From Effrenium voratum (Eukaryota; Sar; Dinophyceae; Suessiales; Symbiodiniaceae): 64,000 nt of DNA. The notes beneath the pieces were generated by a model. The model ran no database searches and was not told where the DNA came from. It saw only the letters and a program-made list of their open reading frames with translations. A program made the translations under genes and the position numbers. Location of the stretch: contig CAUJNA010001224.1 of assembly GCA_963377175.1 (NCBI GenBank), positions 2,174,143 through 2,238,142 on the forward strand. The letters run 5' to 3'. Below, one piece after another: positions 23,114 to 33,428 of the stretch (the stretch's first letter is position 1; every line of letters starts with the position of its first letter).

Positions 23114-23544
23114 TTCACTATTAGTCGCTATTAGGTTGGAAAGGCTTCCCTTGCTATGGCTCTGAGCCACGGACAGTCCCAGCCAGAGATGAGTGCGGAT
23201 ATCCGTCCGTTTGATTAGGGGATGGAACAATGGAGCCCGAGTTAGGGGGTCTCGGGGTCCAGTGCGTTTTAGTGGGAACCCAACACTGGTATTGTCCACT
23301 TTGAGCGGGAGGGTCGACTTGAGTTGACCGCTTAGTATACAGGAGTCATTGCATTGTATTGGATTATGTGGGAGCACCCTTGAACTGTCCATGAAATACT
23401 GCAAGGCTCTATCTTCACCTCTGAACGCATTAAACAATTCCAAGGCATGAACCCTTAGCTTATTCCGACATGAGCGTTATACTGTGTTGGTATATACTCT
23501 TTCAGTACCTGTTTTTGTGTTTTTTTTTGTGTGTGTTGTGGGTG

Positions 23545-23592
23545 TTGAATAAATATATATATATATATGCATAATATATATATATATATACA
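23545..23592. repeat. (AT)n tract
   Basis: Two runs of AT dinucleotide are separated by GCATAAT. It can form a hairpin and codes for nothing. Confidence 0.9.
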
Positions 23593-23721
23593 CACCCTAG
23601 ACCTCTAGATGGATTAACCCGCAGCGACCGCATCGATGGCATCCATGCGGAGCCGCAGGCCATGAACTGAATCATTCGAATTCCAAAGGTGGACTTCTCA
23701 GGATCCACTTGAGTGACATCC

Positions 23722-23768
23722 ACCGGTAGGTAGGTAGGTAGGTGGGTAGGTAAGTAGGTAGGTAGATG
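23722..23768. repeat. (GTAG)n microsatellite
   Basis: About eleven GTAG/GTGG/GTAA tetranucleotides in a row. Confidence 0.9.
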
Positions 23769-23931
23769 TTTAAAAAACATCAGCCAGCTTCAAGGGTGGT
23801 CCTTTGGTACCTGAAGACTCTGAAGTTTTGGGTCCAGAACTAGGGTTACGCAGGTTCTAGTCTTTGGTTCCATTTACATTTACTAAGGCGCCATATTGGT
23901 ACGCATTTTGGAGCCACAGCTACATGTCGCC

Positions 23932-24050
23932 GCAAAAAGGCTCGGCGGAATTTGGCAGGTATGAACGCAGCAAGTGGGGCGCTTCGTGGATGGCAGTGCT
24001 GGAAGCTTGGCAGCAAGGCCGCTTGTCTCTGACAAGGGAGTGTGTCCAAA
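23932..24050 (+). CDS. Weak exon-like island
   Basis: The frame reads GSAEFGRYERSKWGASWMAV then LEAWQQGRLSLTR, with plausible composition. The upstream DNA is a diverged family F MITE end. No family is recognised and the splice borders are not clear. Confidence 0.25.
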
Positions 24051-24860
24051 CCTAGGGAGGCCTGCGAATCGTCGTTTTGTTCTTGGCTTCCTGAAAAATC
24101 CCAAAGAGTGCCCCTACTTGCTAATCGGTCAACGGATGGATGCATGCAATTTGAGCGAGGGGCCGCTCGACAATTTCAACATGCTTCTGAGATGTGTCGA
24201 CGTGTTGAGAACGATGACACCTTCACAACGGTTGCAAGGCAGCTTGACATTGTGTGCATCATGCCGTTTTTCCCATATTTGGCGGTGTTTTTTTTTGTTG
24301 GGGGGACCCACTAAATTTGTGGTGTTCCTTTTGGTTACCCTTCAAAACCCACTGGTTAAGGTGTACCAACTCAAAAACGACAGCCCCATCTCAGGACCTG
24401 CCATATATTATTATATTGTTGTTTGTGGTTCTAAAAGAACGCCAGAAAGGAAACCCACCATTTTGGGGTGGGGGTGGTTAAAAGCATGCCAAAGCGGACG
24501 TTCACCAGATATCTTTTGTTGGGTGGGGGGGAAGGATGCCCACCATATATATATATATATATGCACCCCCCCCCCAAAAAAAAAAAACAAAAACAAAAAA
24601 CACAGGTTTTGAACCTGGACAATTGCCAAAGTCACTGGGAAAAATGCGACTTTTGAGAAACATGTGTATGTTCGCCTCTGCAAAACGCATATGTTTCAAG
24701 TTCAAGGCAAGTTCAATCAGTTAGTCAAACAACCAGTCAGCAAGTCAGCTAATTAGTCAGTTAAATAGTTGTAATGAATGAGCTCTGAAGCCAGTAGCTA
24801 GTTAATTGGCTAATCAGTTAGTTATCTATTTAGCTGCCTAGTTAGTTAGATAATACTGAA
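24051..24860. other. Non-coding stretch before the AATACTAGGG array
   Basis: It contains an (AT)n run at about 24546-24562 next to C- and A-runs, then a GTCAGTTAGTCA-type low-complexity tract from about 24710. No gene is seen. Confidence 0.5.
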
Positions 24861-25630
24861 GGTATTCCCCTAATATTCCCCTTCCTTTACTAGTGAAATA
24901 TTTAGGAAACACTAGCTAAGGGTATACCAAGAGAATACTAAAGGAATACTAGCGCAATACTAGGGGAATACTAGGGCAATACTAGGTACATACTCAGGGA
25001 ATACTAGGGCAATATTAAAGGTGAATACTAGGATAATACGCGGGAATACTGAGGGAATACTGGGGGTATATTCTCAAGCTCAATCTGTCTGACTTCTCTC
25101 AGGCTTCCTGACTAGGGCAATGCTAGGGCACTACTAGGGAAGTACTAGGAAAATACTATAAGTGAATACCGGAAGAATTCTAGGAGAATACTGAGAGAAA
25201 ACTAGGGGTATACTCAAGGTATTCCCCTAGTAATTCCATCCCTTTACTAGGGGAAATAGCAAGGGAATACTATGGGGTAGTGAGGAATTACTGGGGGTAT
25301 ACCAAGAGACTACTAAATTAACTGAATACTAGTGCAATAATAGGGCAGTCATAGGGCAATACTAAGGACATACTCAGGGAATACTAGGGCAATATTAAAG
25401 GTGAACACTAGGAGAATACTATGAAAATGCTGAGAGACTACTAGGCGTATACCAAGAGAACATTTAAGGAATACTAGGGCAATACTGAAGGTATTCCCCT
25501 AGTATTACCCTTGCCTTACTAGGAAATACTCGGGGCATACCAAGAGAGTACTAAAGGAATACCAGGGCAATACTAGAGAAATACTCAAGAAAGACTAGGG
25601 CCATATTAAAGGTGAACACGCGGAGAATAC
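24861..25630. repeat. Degenerate AATACTAGGG array, left half
   Basis: Dozens of variants of GAATACTAGGG, CAATACTAGGG and ATTCCCCTAGTA occur with a loose 12-16-bp period, in both orientations. A repeat-like spacer, TCTGACTTCTCTCAGGC, sits near 25090. The array resumes at 35431, so the retrotransposon lies inside one original array. Confidence 0.9.
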
Positions 25631-25751
25631 TTTGTTAATGTTGAAACGCATGTGGAAACATGAACTGTGTGTGGAATGCTTGACCACAATGGCATGTGCC
25701 ATTTTGGCTCAAGCATTGATCTGGGTTCCTGGAACCCAAGCTGTTTGAAAA
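25631..25751 (+). repeat. Split repeat A1
   Basis: It starts TTTGTTAATG and ends CTGTTTGAAAA, matching 30146-30266 over the full 121 nt. It contains an imperfect hairpin: left arm TGCTTGACCACAATGGCA, loop TG, right arm TGCCATTTTGGCTCAAGCA. The right arm includes the spliced-leader match. The sequence after the repeat differs between the copies, which sets the boundary. Confidence 0.92.
25698..25713 (+). other. Spliced-leader (DinoSL) relic in repeat A1
   Basis: GCCATTTTGGCTCAAG equals the last 16 nt of the conserved dinoflagellate spliced leader; the five bases upstream differ mostly. A 16-nt chance match in this window is very unlikely. Relic leaders are known in dinoflagellate genes that passed through mRNA. 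Here the match lies inside a retrotransposon terminal repeat. Confidence 0.75.
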
Positions 25752-25793
25752 AGTTTGATCTGTGGCACTTTCGAACTTAACCCCGACCAAGCA

Positions 25794-27172
25794 ATGGCTT
25801 CCTCGGCAACCTCGGCAACTTCCTTTGAGCTGATTGAGGACCAGACACTCACCGTGGAGGAGGTTGAAATGGCCAGCCAGGAGGCCCAGGACATTCGCAC
25901 ACGGGAGGCGGCAGTGGCGGCCGGCCTGGTTTTGGACGAGCCCGAGGCCCCCCCGTCAGCTTCGGCGACCGATGTGATGAAGGACCTCTCCAGTGCACTG
26001 GAGCGTCTCCATGTGGCATTTGCCACACCGACTTCCGGCTTGGGTGCCCCTGGCCCCGCCGAGGAGGGCGACGAGGGCATGGGGGATGCGGACGGCATGG
26101 AGCGGACCACGCCACCGGAGGAGGCGCAGACGCCACCCACGAAGAGATTGAAGGGCTTCGTGGCGGCCTCTCAGAAGGCTACGTCCCAGACCAACAAACC
26201 CGTCTCCTTGGTGCCGGTGGACGGCAAACCCGGGTACTTTAAGCTGGTGGACCTCCCGGATCTGTTTCCATGACAGTAAGGAGGCGCTGCGTTTCAGGGC
26301 AGTTTGCGACGAACGAATCACCCTCCCGCTGGCCGCGCTGAAGGCCTTCGACTCGGTCTACACCAAGTTGGTGGCGGGCCTGAGCAAGTCTTCGATGGTG
26401 GAGGTGAAGGTGAACTGGCGCTGCAACGTGGTCCACGACTGTCGAGCAGGTCACAGAGGAGGCGGCGGGGGCCCTGTACGACAGGTTGGGCTACTCCCAG
26501 GACCTCATTCGGCAGCTGGGTTGCTCCCCCCCCCTTGGGTGCCGTTGGCCCCGGGGGGGGAGCGGCCAAGGAGGCGGACCCCAAGGCCAAGGTCATGGGG
26601 GGGGCAGACACCACGCTCCGCACACCAGACCAGGGCACCAGGCGGTACCCGCCCATCACCACGGCCACGGTCACGGCCGGTTGCGGGCCGGAAGTACATC
26701 AACAAGCACTTCCCCCAAGGAGACGAAGCATGTGTTTTGGGCCTCCGTGGAGTGTGGCTTGGTCCTGCCCAGCATCAGTGCCTGGGAAGTGGTGAACAAG
26801 GAGAAGTTCAAGACCACGGGGGGCTACATGTGCAGATTTTGCAAGGGCTTCTGGAAGGCGAGCCGCGGGGGGACCAGACTGCTCCAGATCACGGGGTGGC
26901 ACAAAGATAAGGCCACCTGCTTGCAGCTGGTGATGGACGAGCCCCCGGAGCAGCTGTACAATCAGTGGATCCGGGATCGGATGGAGTTCTACAAGAGGGT
27001 GGGGCCAACGGAGCCTCCCAGGGATGAGCGGCTGGTCCTGGGTGACGCGGGCACCCCCCGCATGCGCTTCAGCTCCTCGAACGGCCTGGGGGATGTCTCC
27101 ACTGCCCTGCCGGAGAAGTCGGGGCTGGCGGCAATCCACTCGGTGGCGAAGGAGGCGATCCTGAAGGGCTAG
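25794..27172 (+). pseudogene. Retrotransposon ORF1, zinc-finger protein, frameshifted
   Basis: The frame opens at the ATG at 25794, 43 nt after repeat A1. It is acidic and proline-rich (EAPPSASATDVMKDLSSALE) and hits a stop at 26273 just after LVDLPDLF. Related coding continues in the next frame (ITLPLAALKAFDSVYTKLVA), then the third (LYDRLGYSQDLIRQLG). It hops again through C- and G-runs near 26527-26560. The last part encodes GYMCRFCKGFWKA followed by TGWHKDKATC, giving C-x2-C-x19-H-x5-C, a probable zinc-binding finger, and ends at 27172. I do not recognise the family. Its place before the recombinase suggests a nucleic-acid-binding accessory or Gag-like role, which is inference. At least three frame changes make this copy unlikely to be functional. 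Confidence 0.6.
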
Positions 27173-27625
27173 GTTTTGTCTCACAACCCTGTCGGATGTG
27201 GGAATCATGTGCTTTCTTCCCGCCGGGACTTGGGTGCCTTTGGCCCCGTTTCCGGGGGGAGGGGTATAGGGTTTTCCTTGTTGGGTTCGTTTTTCACCAC
27301 TGTTTTCCTCTCTTATTCGGCACGTCACGGCAGCTTGATCTCCACGACCACTGGGTCACATGCTTTGGCTGCCCCAAGGACGGGCCATCTCAGCCACGGT
27401 TCGGAAAAGGTGGCCGCGGCTGACTCTTGGTTTCCTTGAGGTCCCCTTGGGGTTTTGGGGAGTCCCCCGCCGGGTCGGCTTCCCCCCCTTGTGCTTTTGG
27501 GGTTTCTGGGGGACTGGTTTTGGGTCGCTCTCCCCCCCTTCCGGTTGAATTCTCGGGACTTTGGGGGGGGGCCTGTCGGGACGAGGCTCGAACCCCCCCC
27601 CCCCCCCCTTTTTCATCATGGCTAG
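27173..27625 (+). other. Spacer between ORF1 and recombinase
   Basis: No coherent frame is seen. It is rich in G- and C-runs, including about 20 C near 27587-27609, and carries one GGGTGCC hairpin at 27232. The C-run may be unstable or misread. Confidence 0.6.
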
Positions 27626-29858
27626 GGTATCTACCAAGTTTCTTATGCGCCCGCCTTACACACGTCTTTCACGTTGGCGGATGAGTCCTTCTCCCCGAGA
27701 CAGACGGACGGGGAGCTGTTGGTCCTGATGTGCCTGCGCCAAGGCACGGAGGAGGAGGGGAGGAAGCTGGGCGGTGAGCCGGCAATCCGCTTCGCTCAGC
27801 TCCTCCTGGAACTTTCGGGCATTCCGGTAGGACAAGTCGACCAAGTGGTCCCGACGGACTACTTCAACGGCCTGGTGGCATCGGCGGCAGGCAGGCTTCC
27901 CCAGCCTCTGTCCGCGGCGGACCTGGCAGACCTGTGGGACAGCCTATGGTTCCTCCTCCTGGCGACGGCGGATGGCAAGCCGAGCGAGGACTTTCCCCGC
28001 TGGAGAATGAATGGGACCGCCAGGACCAATGGAGGTGGTTCTCGCGAGATGACCCACCCCCACTCCAACAGCCGGAGCTTCTGAAGTGGAGGCACTGGCG
28101 CCCGGGCAAGATAAGGGAAATGGAGCCCACGACCCAGCGAGCAATGGAACTCCATATGCGCGGGAAATGGGCGGAACGGCTCCTCGCCCACTTCGCCCCG
28201 TTTGCGGAGCACATCGCGTACATGCAGGACATCCTGGGGGAGGACTTCCGCAAGGAGGCCTTGGACCTCCTGGGGGACAACAGGTTCCGGACACTCAGAC
28301 AACATTGCCTGGTCTACGAGAGTCTCCGGAAGAGAGGCTTCACGGTTATTCCATGGCAGGAACGACATGTCCGCTCTCTCCTCAACCAGCTCTCCGAAGA
28401 GGAGGTCACCCCATGCAGGCTACGGCAGGTGTGGAACACCCTCAAATGGTTTTCCAAGACCTTCGGTATGCTGAAGATAGACGAGCTCCATCGCCTCAAG
28501 TCCAAGAAGAGCTCGTTGGAAGAGGCGCTCACGGACACGGTCACCCGGCCGCAGCGCAAGGCGGTGGTCCCCAGCAAAGAGGTCATATGGGCTCTGGAGG
28601 AAGGGGCTGGCTACGATCACCAGGGTGCCACCGGCCCCGGTACGCAGGCCCGGGGAGCAGACACGAGGCGCTGGACGCATTCATCCTGGGTTTCGCCCGA
28701 TTCCAAGTCGGATGCAGCGCTCGTTTCAATGACCTCCAGCATGTTCACCCCAAGGACCTTATCCACACCAGTAACACCGTGGAGCTGAAGGCCTGGCAGA
28801 CCAAGACGGTCTCAGCAGCACGGATCAACCGCAACCCGGTCCCCTTGATTGCTCCGAAGTACAGCTTCACGGGGATCCCCTGGTGGACTACCTGGGTGGC
28901 CTCGGTCCGGCGACTGGTATCCGAGGAGGCATTCCAGGACATGGACTACTTGCTCCCGACAGTGAGCAAAGACTTTGCAGGGCTGATCCCGAGACCTTCC
29001 ACACCAGAAAGGGCTCTGAGATGGCTCAAGGATGCGATTCTCCGTCGGGGAGTTACCCCGGGGTTGGTGAAGCCGCTGACGTGGCACTCCTTCCGAGTGT
29101 TCATCCCGGACTGCGCTTTCCAGATGGGGATCCCCCGGGATCGCCGCATGTACTTAGGCAACTGGCTCACAGAGAGCACAGCAGACGTCTATGTGCGGGA
29201 GAAGCGCAATGTCGTGGTGGAGATTTGGGGCCAGGTAGCGCAGAAGGTCCCCAACCTTAACCTCGGGCCACGCAGGGAACGCAGGGAGGACCTGAACCAC
29301 CCGGACTGGGCGGACCCGCTCCCGCCGCCAGCAGTGGAAATCACGGATGCGGGACCGGACGGCCGCCGGGACCAAACCGAAAGGGAAGGGGAGGCACCCC
29401 CCACGGCACCCTCAATGAGCGCACCATCTACTCGCTCATGGTCATTGGTGGAACAGGGACCCGAGGACACCCCGGTGAAGGCCAAGGACCTGTTTCCCAC
29501 CACCCCGGACTTCCCCCTTCGCGTTGTTGCGGCGGTCAAACGCACAGGCAACGCCGGCCAGTCCAGAATCCACTTGCTGAATGACGAAGGCACGGCTGTG
29601 GGGTGCGGGTGGCGACCGGCGGCCTCTAAGATCCAGGAGCTCTCCGTGCTGGATTACATGACGGAGCAAGAGGCCTATGGCAAGTGCGAACGCTGCTTCA
29701 AGAGGTATGGCTTCCCGGCGGACTGGGTATTGGAGCCTGCGGAGGTCCCCACACTGCAGGAGGACTCGGACTCCTCGGCGGACTCGGGCTCTGAAACGGA
29801 TGACTCTGTAGACACTCAGTCGGAGACCGAGGTGGTGGCCCTCCCTTTGGGAGCCTAG
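27626..29858 (+). pseudogene. Tyrosine recombinase (integrase) of the retrotransposon
   Basis: It would cut and rejoin the circular DNA copy with the target. The reading starts after a stop at 27623 and runs with one frame change near 27995 (C-run). A second lies near 28640 beside a GGGTGCC hairpin. The first part (to about 28600) is a helical core-binding-like region (LLGDNRFRTLRQHCLVYESL, QVWNTLKWFSKTFG). The catalytic part shows arginine in CSARFNDL (28722-28724) and a candidate lysine in AWQTKTV. H-x-x-R lies in WHSFRV (29085-29096) and the tyrosine in STADVYVRE (29190-29192), after MYLGNWL. A C-terminal extension of about 200 residues is acidic and has KCERCF, a CxxC that may bind zinc. 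The catalytic half is unbroken. The protein belongs to the DIRS/PAT/Ngaro-type recombinases by motif spacing. Confidence 0.82.
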
Positions 29859-29976
29859 GTGCCCCCGGCCCTGGCGCCCGGGGGGGGGAGGCCAAGGACA
29901 GGGCTCTGGCCAGGGCCCTCAGCACAGACTGGCATCCTTCAGAAATGGCGGGTGTGCCAGACTGTCCTTCGGAAAT
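29859..29976 (+). other. Short 3' spacer after recombinase
   Basis: It contains a variant GGTGCCCCCGGCCCTGG hairpin directly at the stop codon and a G-run, then leads into repeat B1. No coding is seen. Confidence 0.6.
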
Positions 29977-30145
29977 GTCTGCACACCCGTTCTTCAGTTT
30001 TTGAGAGTTTGTGGTGGGTGGCCCATGGGGCCCACCCAGCCGTTGACATCTGACAGGGGAAGATGAGTCCCTGGCACCAACACATTGCTCGGATAAAAGA
30101 GTTATCGCTTGCATGTGTGGTGCCGTTTGGTTAGCTTACATACAC
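29977..30145 (+). repeat. Split repeat B1
   Basis: It runs from GTCTGCACACCCGTTCTTC to TTAGCTTACATACAC and matches 35262-35430 over 169 nt. It contains a strong inverted repeat: GGTGGGTGGCCC, ATGG, GGCCCACCC. It joins repeat A2 with no spacer. Confidence 0.92.
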
Positions 30146-30266
30146 TTTGTTAATGTTGAAACGCATGTGGAAACATGAACTGTGTGTGGAATGCTTGACC
30201 ACAATGGCATGTGCCATTTTGGCTCAAGCATTGATCTGGGTTCCTGGAACCCAAGCTGTTTGAAAA
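30146..30266 (+). repeat. Split repeat A2
   Basis: Identical by eye to A1 (25631-25751). It follows B1 directly, so 29977-30266 is the intact B-A junction expected in a circular intermediate. Confidence 0.92.
30213..30228 (+). other. Spliced-leader (DinoSL) relic in repeat A2
   Basis: The same GCCATTTTGGCTCAAG match as in A1. Its presence in both copies of A shows it is part of the element and not a local insertion. Confidence 0.75.
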
Positions 30267-30295
30267 CCCACCCACCCACACCAAGGTAGGAGGTC

Positions 30296-31640
30296 ATGGC
30301 TGCTGCGCCCGCCAAACCACCGGAGGAGGTCCCAGCCGAGATAGGAGGACGTGGCAAAGTTGCAGAAGCCACTGGCGGCCATCCTGGTGGGCAAGGAAAT
30401 CCCCTGGGTCATCCAGGCGGCACTGGGCGCATCGGGCTACATCACGGTGGAAGACCTGGCGGATCGCTGGAACACCCCGGCGGCGGCCAGGGACAATGGT
30501 CCCCGGGACCTGGGATTCCAGGATGGAGAGAATGGATTCAACGCCCAGACCTCGGCCTTCACGGCAATGCGCCTCCTTCAGGCAGTACGGGTGGCAGCAA
30601 ACTTGGTCAGGGGGGGCAACCAGGGTGACCACCCGGCGGGCCATGCGGGCCCGACGAAGGCCCCCCTAGAGGTCCTGTGTGACAGGCGCCAGCTGGAAGA
30701 TGCTTACGTGGCCACGCATGGGGCCCCGAAGCCGAGGTTGGAATTCCAAGGTAGTGATGGCTACCTGAAGAAGCAATGGCGCTTGATTGCCAAGGGCGAG
30801 CTGGGCTACATCCCGGCAAAACACATCGTGAGCGCGCTCCCGGAAGAAGGGGAACGCCACAAGAAGATCACGGTGGACGGCTGGGACAGGGAGGATGAAG
30901 AAGAGGTGAGGAGCCACCCTACATCTCGGCGCCAGCTGGAACGATTGCACCTAACCTTCAGGACGACGCTCCTGATGTGCACGGCAGCACTGCCGCAGTT
31001 TGGCAACCTGAGGGTCACCAAGGAGGAGCTGGATGACTGGTATGCCTGGTTCTATGGGGAGGACATAGCCGGCAGAAAGCCTCCCCCGAGCGACACCACC
31101 TTGCTGTTTGCGGAGCGCAATGCATGGCGCAAGATTCACGAGATGGTGCACCAGGGCACCACTCTCTCCGAAGCCCTCAAGAACATCAGGGGCGACTTCC
31201 TCTTCTGGCAACGGGAGGTCTATGAGCACCTCAACAGGGCGCCGACGACGAAGGGGAAGAGCAAGAGCAAGGCACCCAAGGTGTGGCAGACTCAGTGGGA
31301 GAAGCCCAAGAAGGGGGGAAAAGGATCCTGGCCCTCAGGGCCTACCCATTCCAAGCCGAAGGGCAAGGGCGGCAAAGGAAAGTCCCCCAACTCCTCCTCG
31401 ACCCCATGGCCGGACCACTGGGCTTTCAAGAATCCCAGAGGGGTGGCATACTGCAGGGATCATCACCTCCACAACAAATGCCCTGGATCATGCGGCCGAT
31501 CCCACAACTGCCCAGTCAGGAAGGATGGGTGGGTGTGTGATGCCCCCCCATCGAAGCATGTGCCACAGGCATGCCCACACCTCCCCAAGTCAGGAGGCCA
31601 CTCAGGGTGCCATAGGCCCCGTGGCTGCCTGGTCTCCGAA
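30296..31640 (+). pseudogene. Gag-like protein with CCCH zinc finger
   Basis: The likely start is the ATG at 30296, 30 nt after repeat A2, giving MAAAPAKPPEEVPAEIGG. A frame change near 30345 moves to the long frame that runs through the rest. That frame includes a helical region (LLQAVRVAANLVRG, QLERLHLTFRTTLLMCTAAL, LDDWYAWFYGEDIAG). A basic KGKSKSKAPK/KPKGKGGKGK linker follows, then a finger at 31451-31518: YCRDHHLHNKCPGSCGRSHN, with spacing C-x8-C-x3-C-x3-H. A helical body, basic linker and zinc finger is the usual layout of retroelement Gag proteins, which coat the RNA. The frame loses sense after about 31600, near a GGGTGCC hairpin. Function is inferred from layout and position upstream of RT. 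Confidence 0.65.
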
Positions 31641-31657
31641 GGGATCACAGGCCACCA

Positions 31658-32779
31658 GTGCGAGAGTGCACACAGCGGGTCCCACCAGAGCCACAGCAGA
31701 GGGCAGAGTTGGGGAGGCCAGGACGGCCGCAGGTGGGAGGGGATTTCTCCAGGGTGCCACCGGCCCCGGAAGCCCCTCCACCGAAGAAAAGGAGTGGACC
31801 CAGTCAGGGCACTCCAGAAGGGCGGAAGCACCCGTTTCCCCCGCACCGACCGAGGCAGTGGGATGAACCCCCAGAGAGACCCAGCGGTGAGGATCCGCCC
31901 GGCAAGGGGCGTTCCAAGGGCGGGCAGAACCGTCAGGGCAAGCAGCAAGCCCAGGGCCAGCCGACCAGAGGGTCGGACAAAGGACACACGGAAACCTCAG
32001 GGGGGACAAGCCCCACCTTCCCCTGGATGCAAGACACCCCGGAAAGACTGAGGCTGAGACTAAGGTGGACGCCACGTCCGGTGCCGGAGTCGTCGAAGCC
32101 GACCCTCATCCTGCTGTACGCGGGGAAGGATGATGCGGGGGCCCTGGATGCCTACCTCCATGCCTACAACCCGGCCTTCTCGGAGTACATTTGGGCAGTG
32201 GACATTAGGCGAAAGGGGGGCGATCTTGGACAGGACATGCTGAAGACGAGCCGTACTCTACAATGTGCTCCATGGCCATGGCGGGCAAGGTGCAGGACGT
32301 GGAGCATTCTCAGATGGTTCCCCAAACCGGGAGGCCCGCCGCCGGTGAGGGGCAGGGCGGAGCAGACCCTGTGGGGCTTGGAGGACCTGGAGTGCCGGGT
32401 AATGGAGGACACGGACAACGACAGCGTGCTCATGCTCCGACAGATGTACCTGACCTCGCTGGCCTACCAAGGACTAGGTCAACTAACGGTCCCGCAGGTG
32501 GGCTCCTCATTCCTGGAGCACCCAATGGACCCAATGGAGTGCAGCAAGAGCCCGAGCGCAGCGAGGTGCTCTTCGATCTGGGTCACACGGGCCTACATCC
32601 AATGGGCGAACGCACTCCACCACTCCCTCATCAAGTTTGACGAGTGCCGCCTGGGCCAGGTGGTAGTGAAGTCCACGACATTGTCAACGGACCTTCCCCT
32701 TCACCATTGGCATGATCTGCGATGCAACCACGGAGCTCACCCCAGGGGGAAAAGCTCAGCCGGTACCCAGAGCAGATGA
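31658..32779 (+). pseudogene. Methyltransferase-like domain upstream of RT
   Basis: This frame first gives a proline- and glutamine-rich linker, then from about 32100 a folded domain. It begins TLILLYAGKDDAGALDAYL and continues with YIWAVDIRRKGGDLGQDML, then CRTWSILRWFPKPGGPPPVR at 32291-32350. LEDLECRVMEDTDNDSVLML and SFLEHP follow, then FDECRLGQVVVKSTTLSTDL. The opening glycine-rich strand, the Cys-x-x-Trp-Ser/GGPPP loop and the ENP/EHP-like step resemble a C5-methylase-type Rossmann fold. The residues normally just before the cysteine (Pro-Pro or Pro-Asn) are missing, and a short out-of-frame patch lies at 32240-32290. It is probably non-catalytic in this copy. Methyltransferase domains of another type (Dam-like) are known in DIRS elements. 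The assignment here is by pattern only. Confidence 0.5.
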
Positions 32780-33428
32780 TGCAGGGTCTCGCGGCGGCCA
32801 TCCTCTGCAGAGCGGGACCAGTCCTGGAGGCGCTGAAGCCGGGGGGCACGGTGCCCCAAGTGAACCCAACCCCCCCGAGGCGGCAAAGGGAACCATCTCC
32901 TAGCACGCCGGGGGACAACAAGCGCCAGTCCCTGAGGCTAAAGGCCGGCCAACAAGCGTTGGCAGGACTAACCCTGGGCTCACTTCCGGTCTCGGCCTCA
33001 GACAATCCTGCGGTCCGGACACCAACACAGCCGGCTGGCAGGACGGTCGAACTTCGGGGTGAAAATCTTCCCCTTCAGCCATGGGCGCACCATTGCATCC
33101 AGATGGCCTTCAAACAGCGCCCCCTCAGGGACGGGGGTGGGAAGCCCTCACTTGGACGGCTGGCCCCGTGGACGAGGCCACTGTCCAAAGCAGCAGCGTT
33201 GGGGGCCAAGATCTGTGTCCTCACGTCGCCATGGGGGGACAAACTCCAGGAGTCGCTCTCATTGGGGGGACGGGTCACACCCCTTCCCGGAGGATCTGCT
33301 GGAGGATATCAGGGAGATTCTGGCGCCAGGGGCAGGACGACCAGCGGAAGGCCAACCCTTCTTCCTGCACATCTTGCACAGCCTGGCGCTGAACATTCAG
33401 GACCCCGACCACCAGTTTTTGTCGGGAT
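32722..33428 (+). pseudogene. Broken linker and N-terminal RT region
   Basis: Coding sense moves between frames. RYPEQMMQGLAAAILCRAG lies in one frame, KIFPFSHGRTIASRWP in another, and EDLLEDIREILAPGAGRP plus FFLHILHSLALNIQDPDHQF in a third. The last change is at a T-run near 33416-33420, directly before the RT frame. No domain is recognised beyond the approach to RT. Confidence 0.5.

Noticed and set aside
27576..27600. GGTTCGAGCC on the minus strand, resembling a Pol III B box or tRNA T-arm
   Set aside because: It sits beside a G-run, the flanking bases do not form a T-stem or acceptor stem, and no convincing A box lies at the right distance.
27859..28368. Long minus-strand frames across the recombinase, including 27859-28368
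   Set aside because: They are antisense shadows of GC-rich coding DNA on the plus strand and show no motif.
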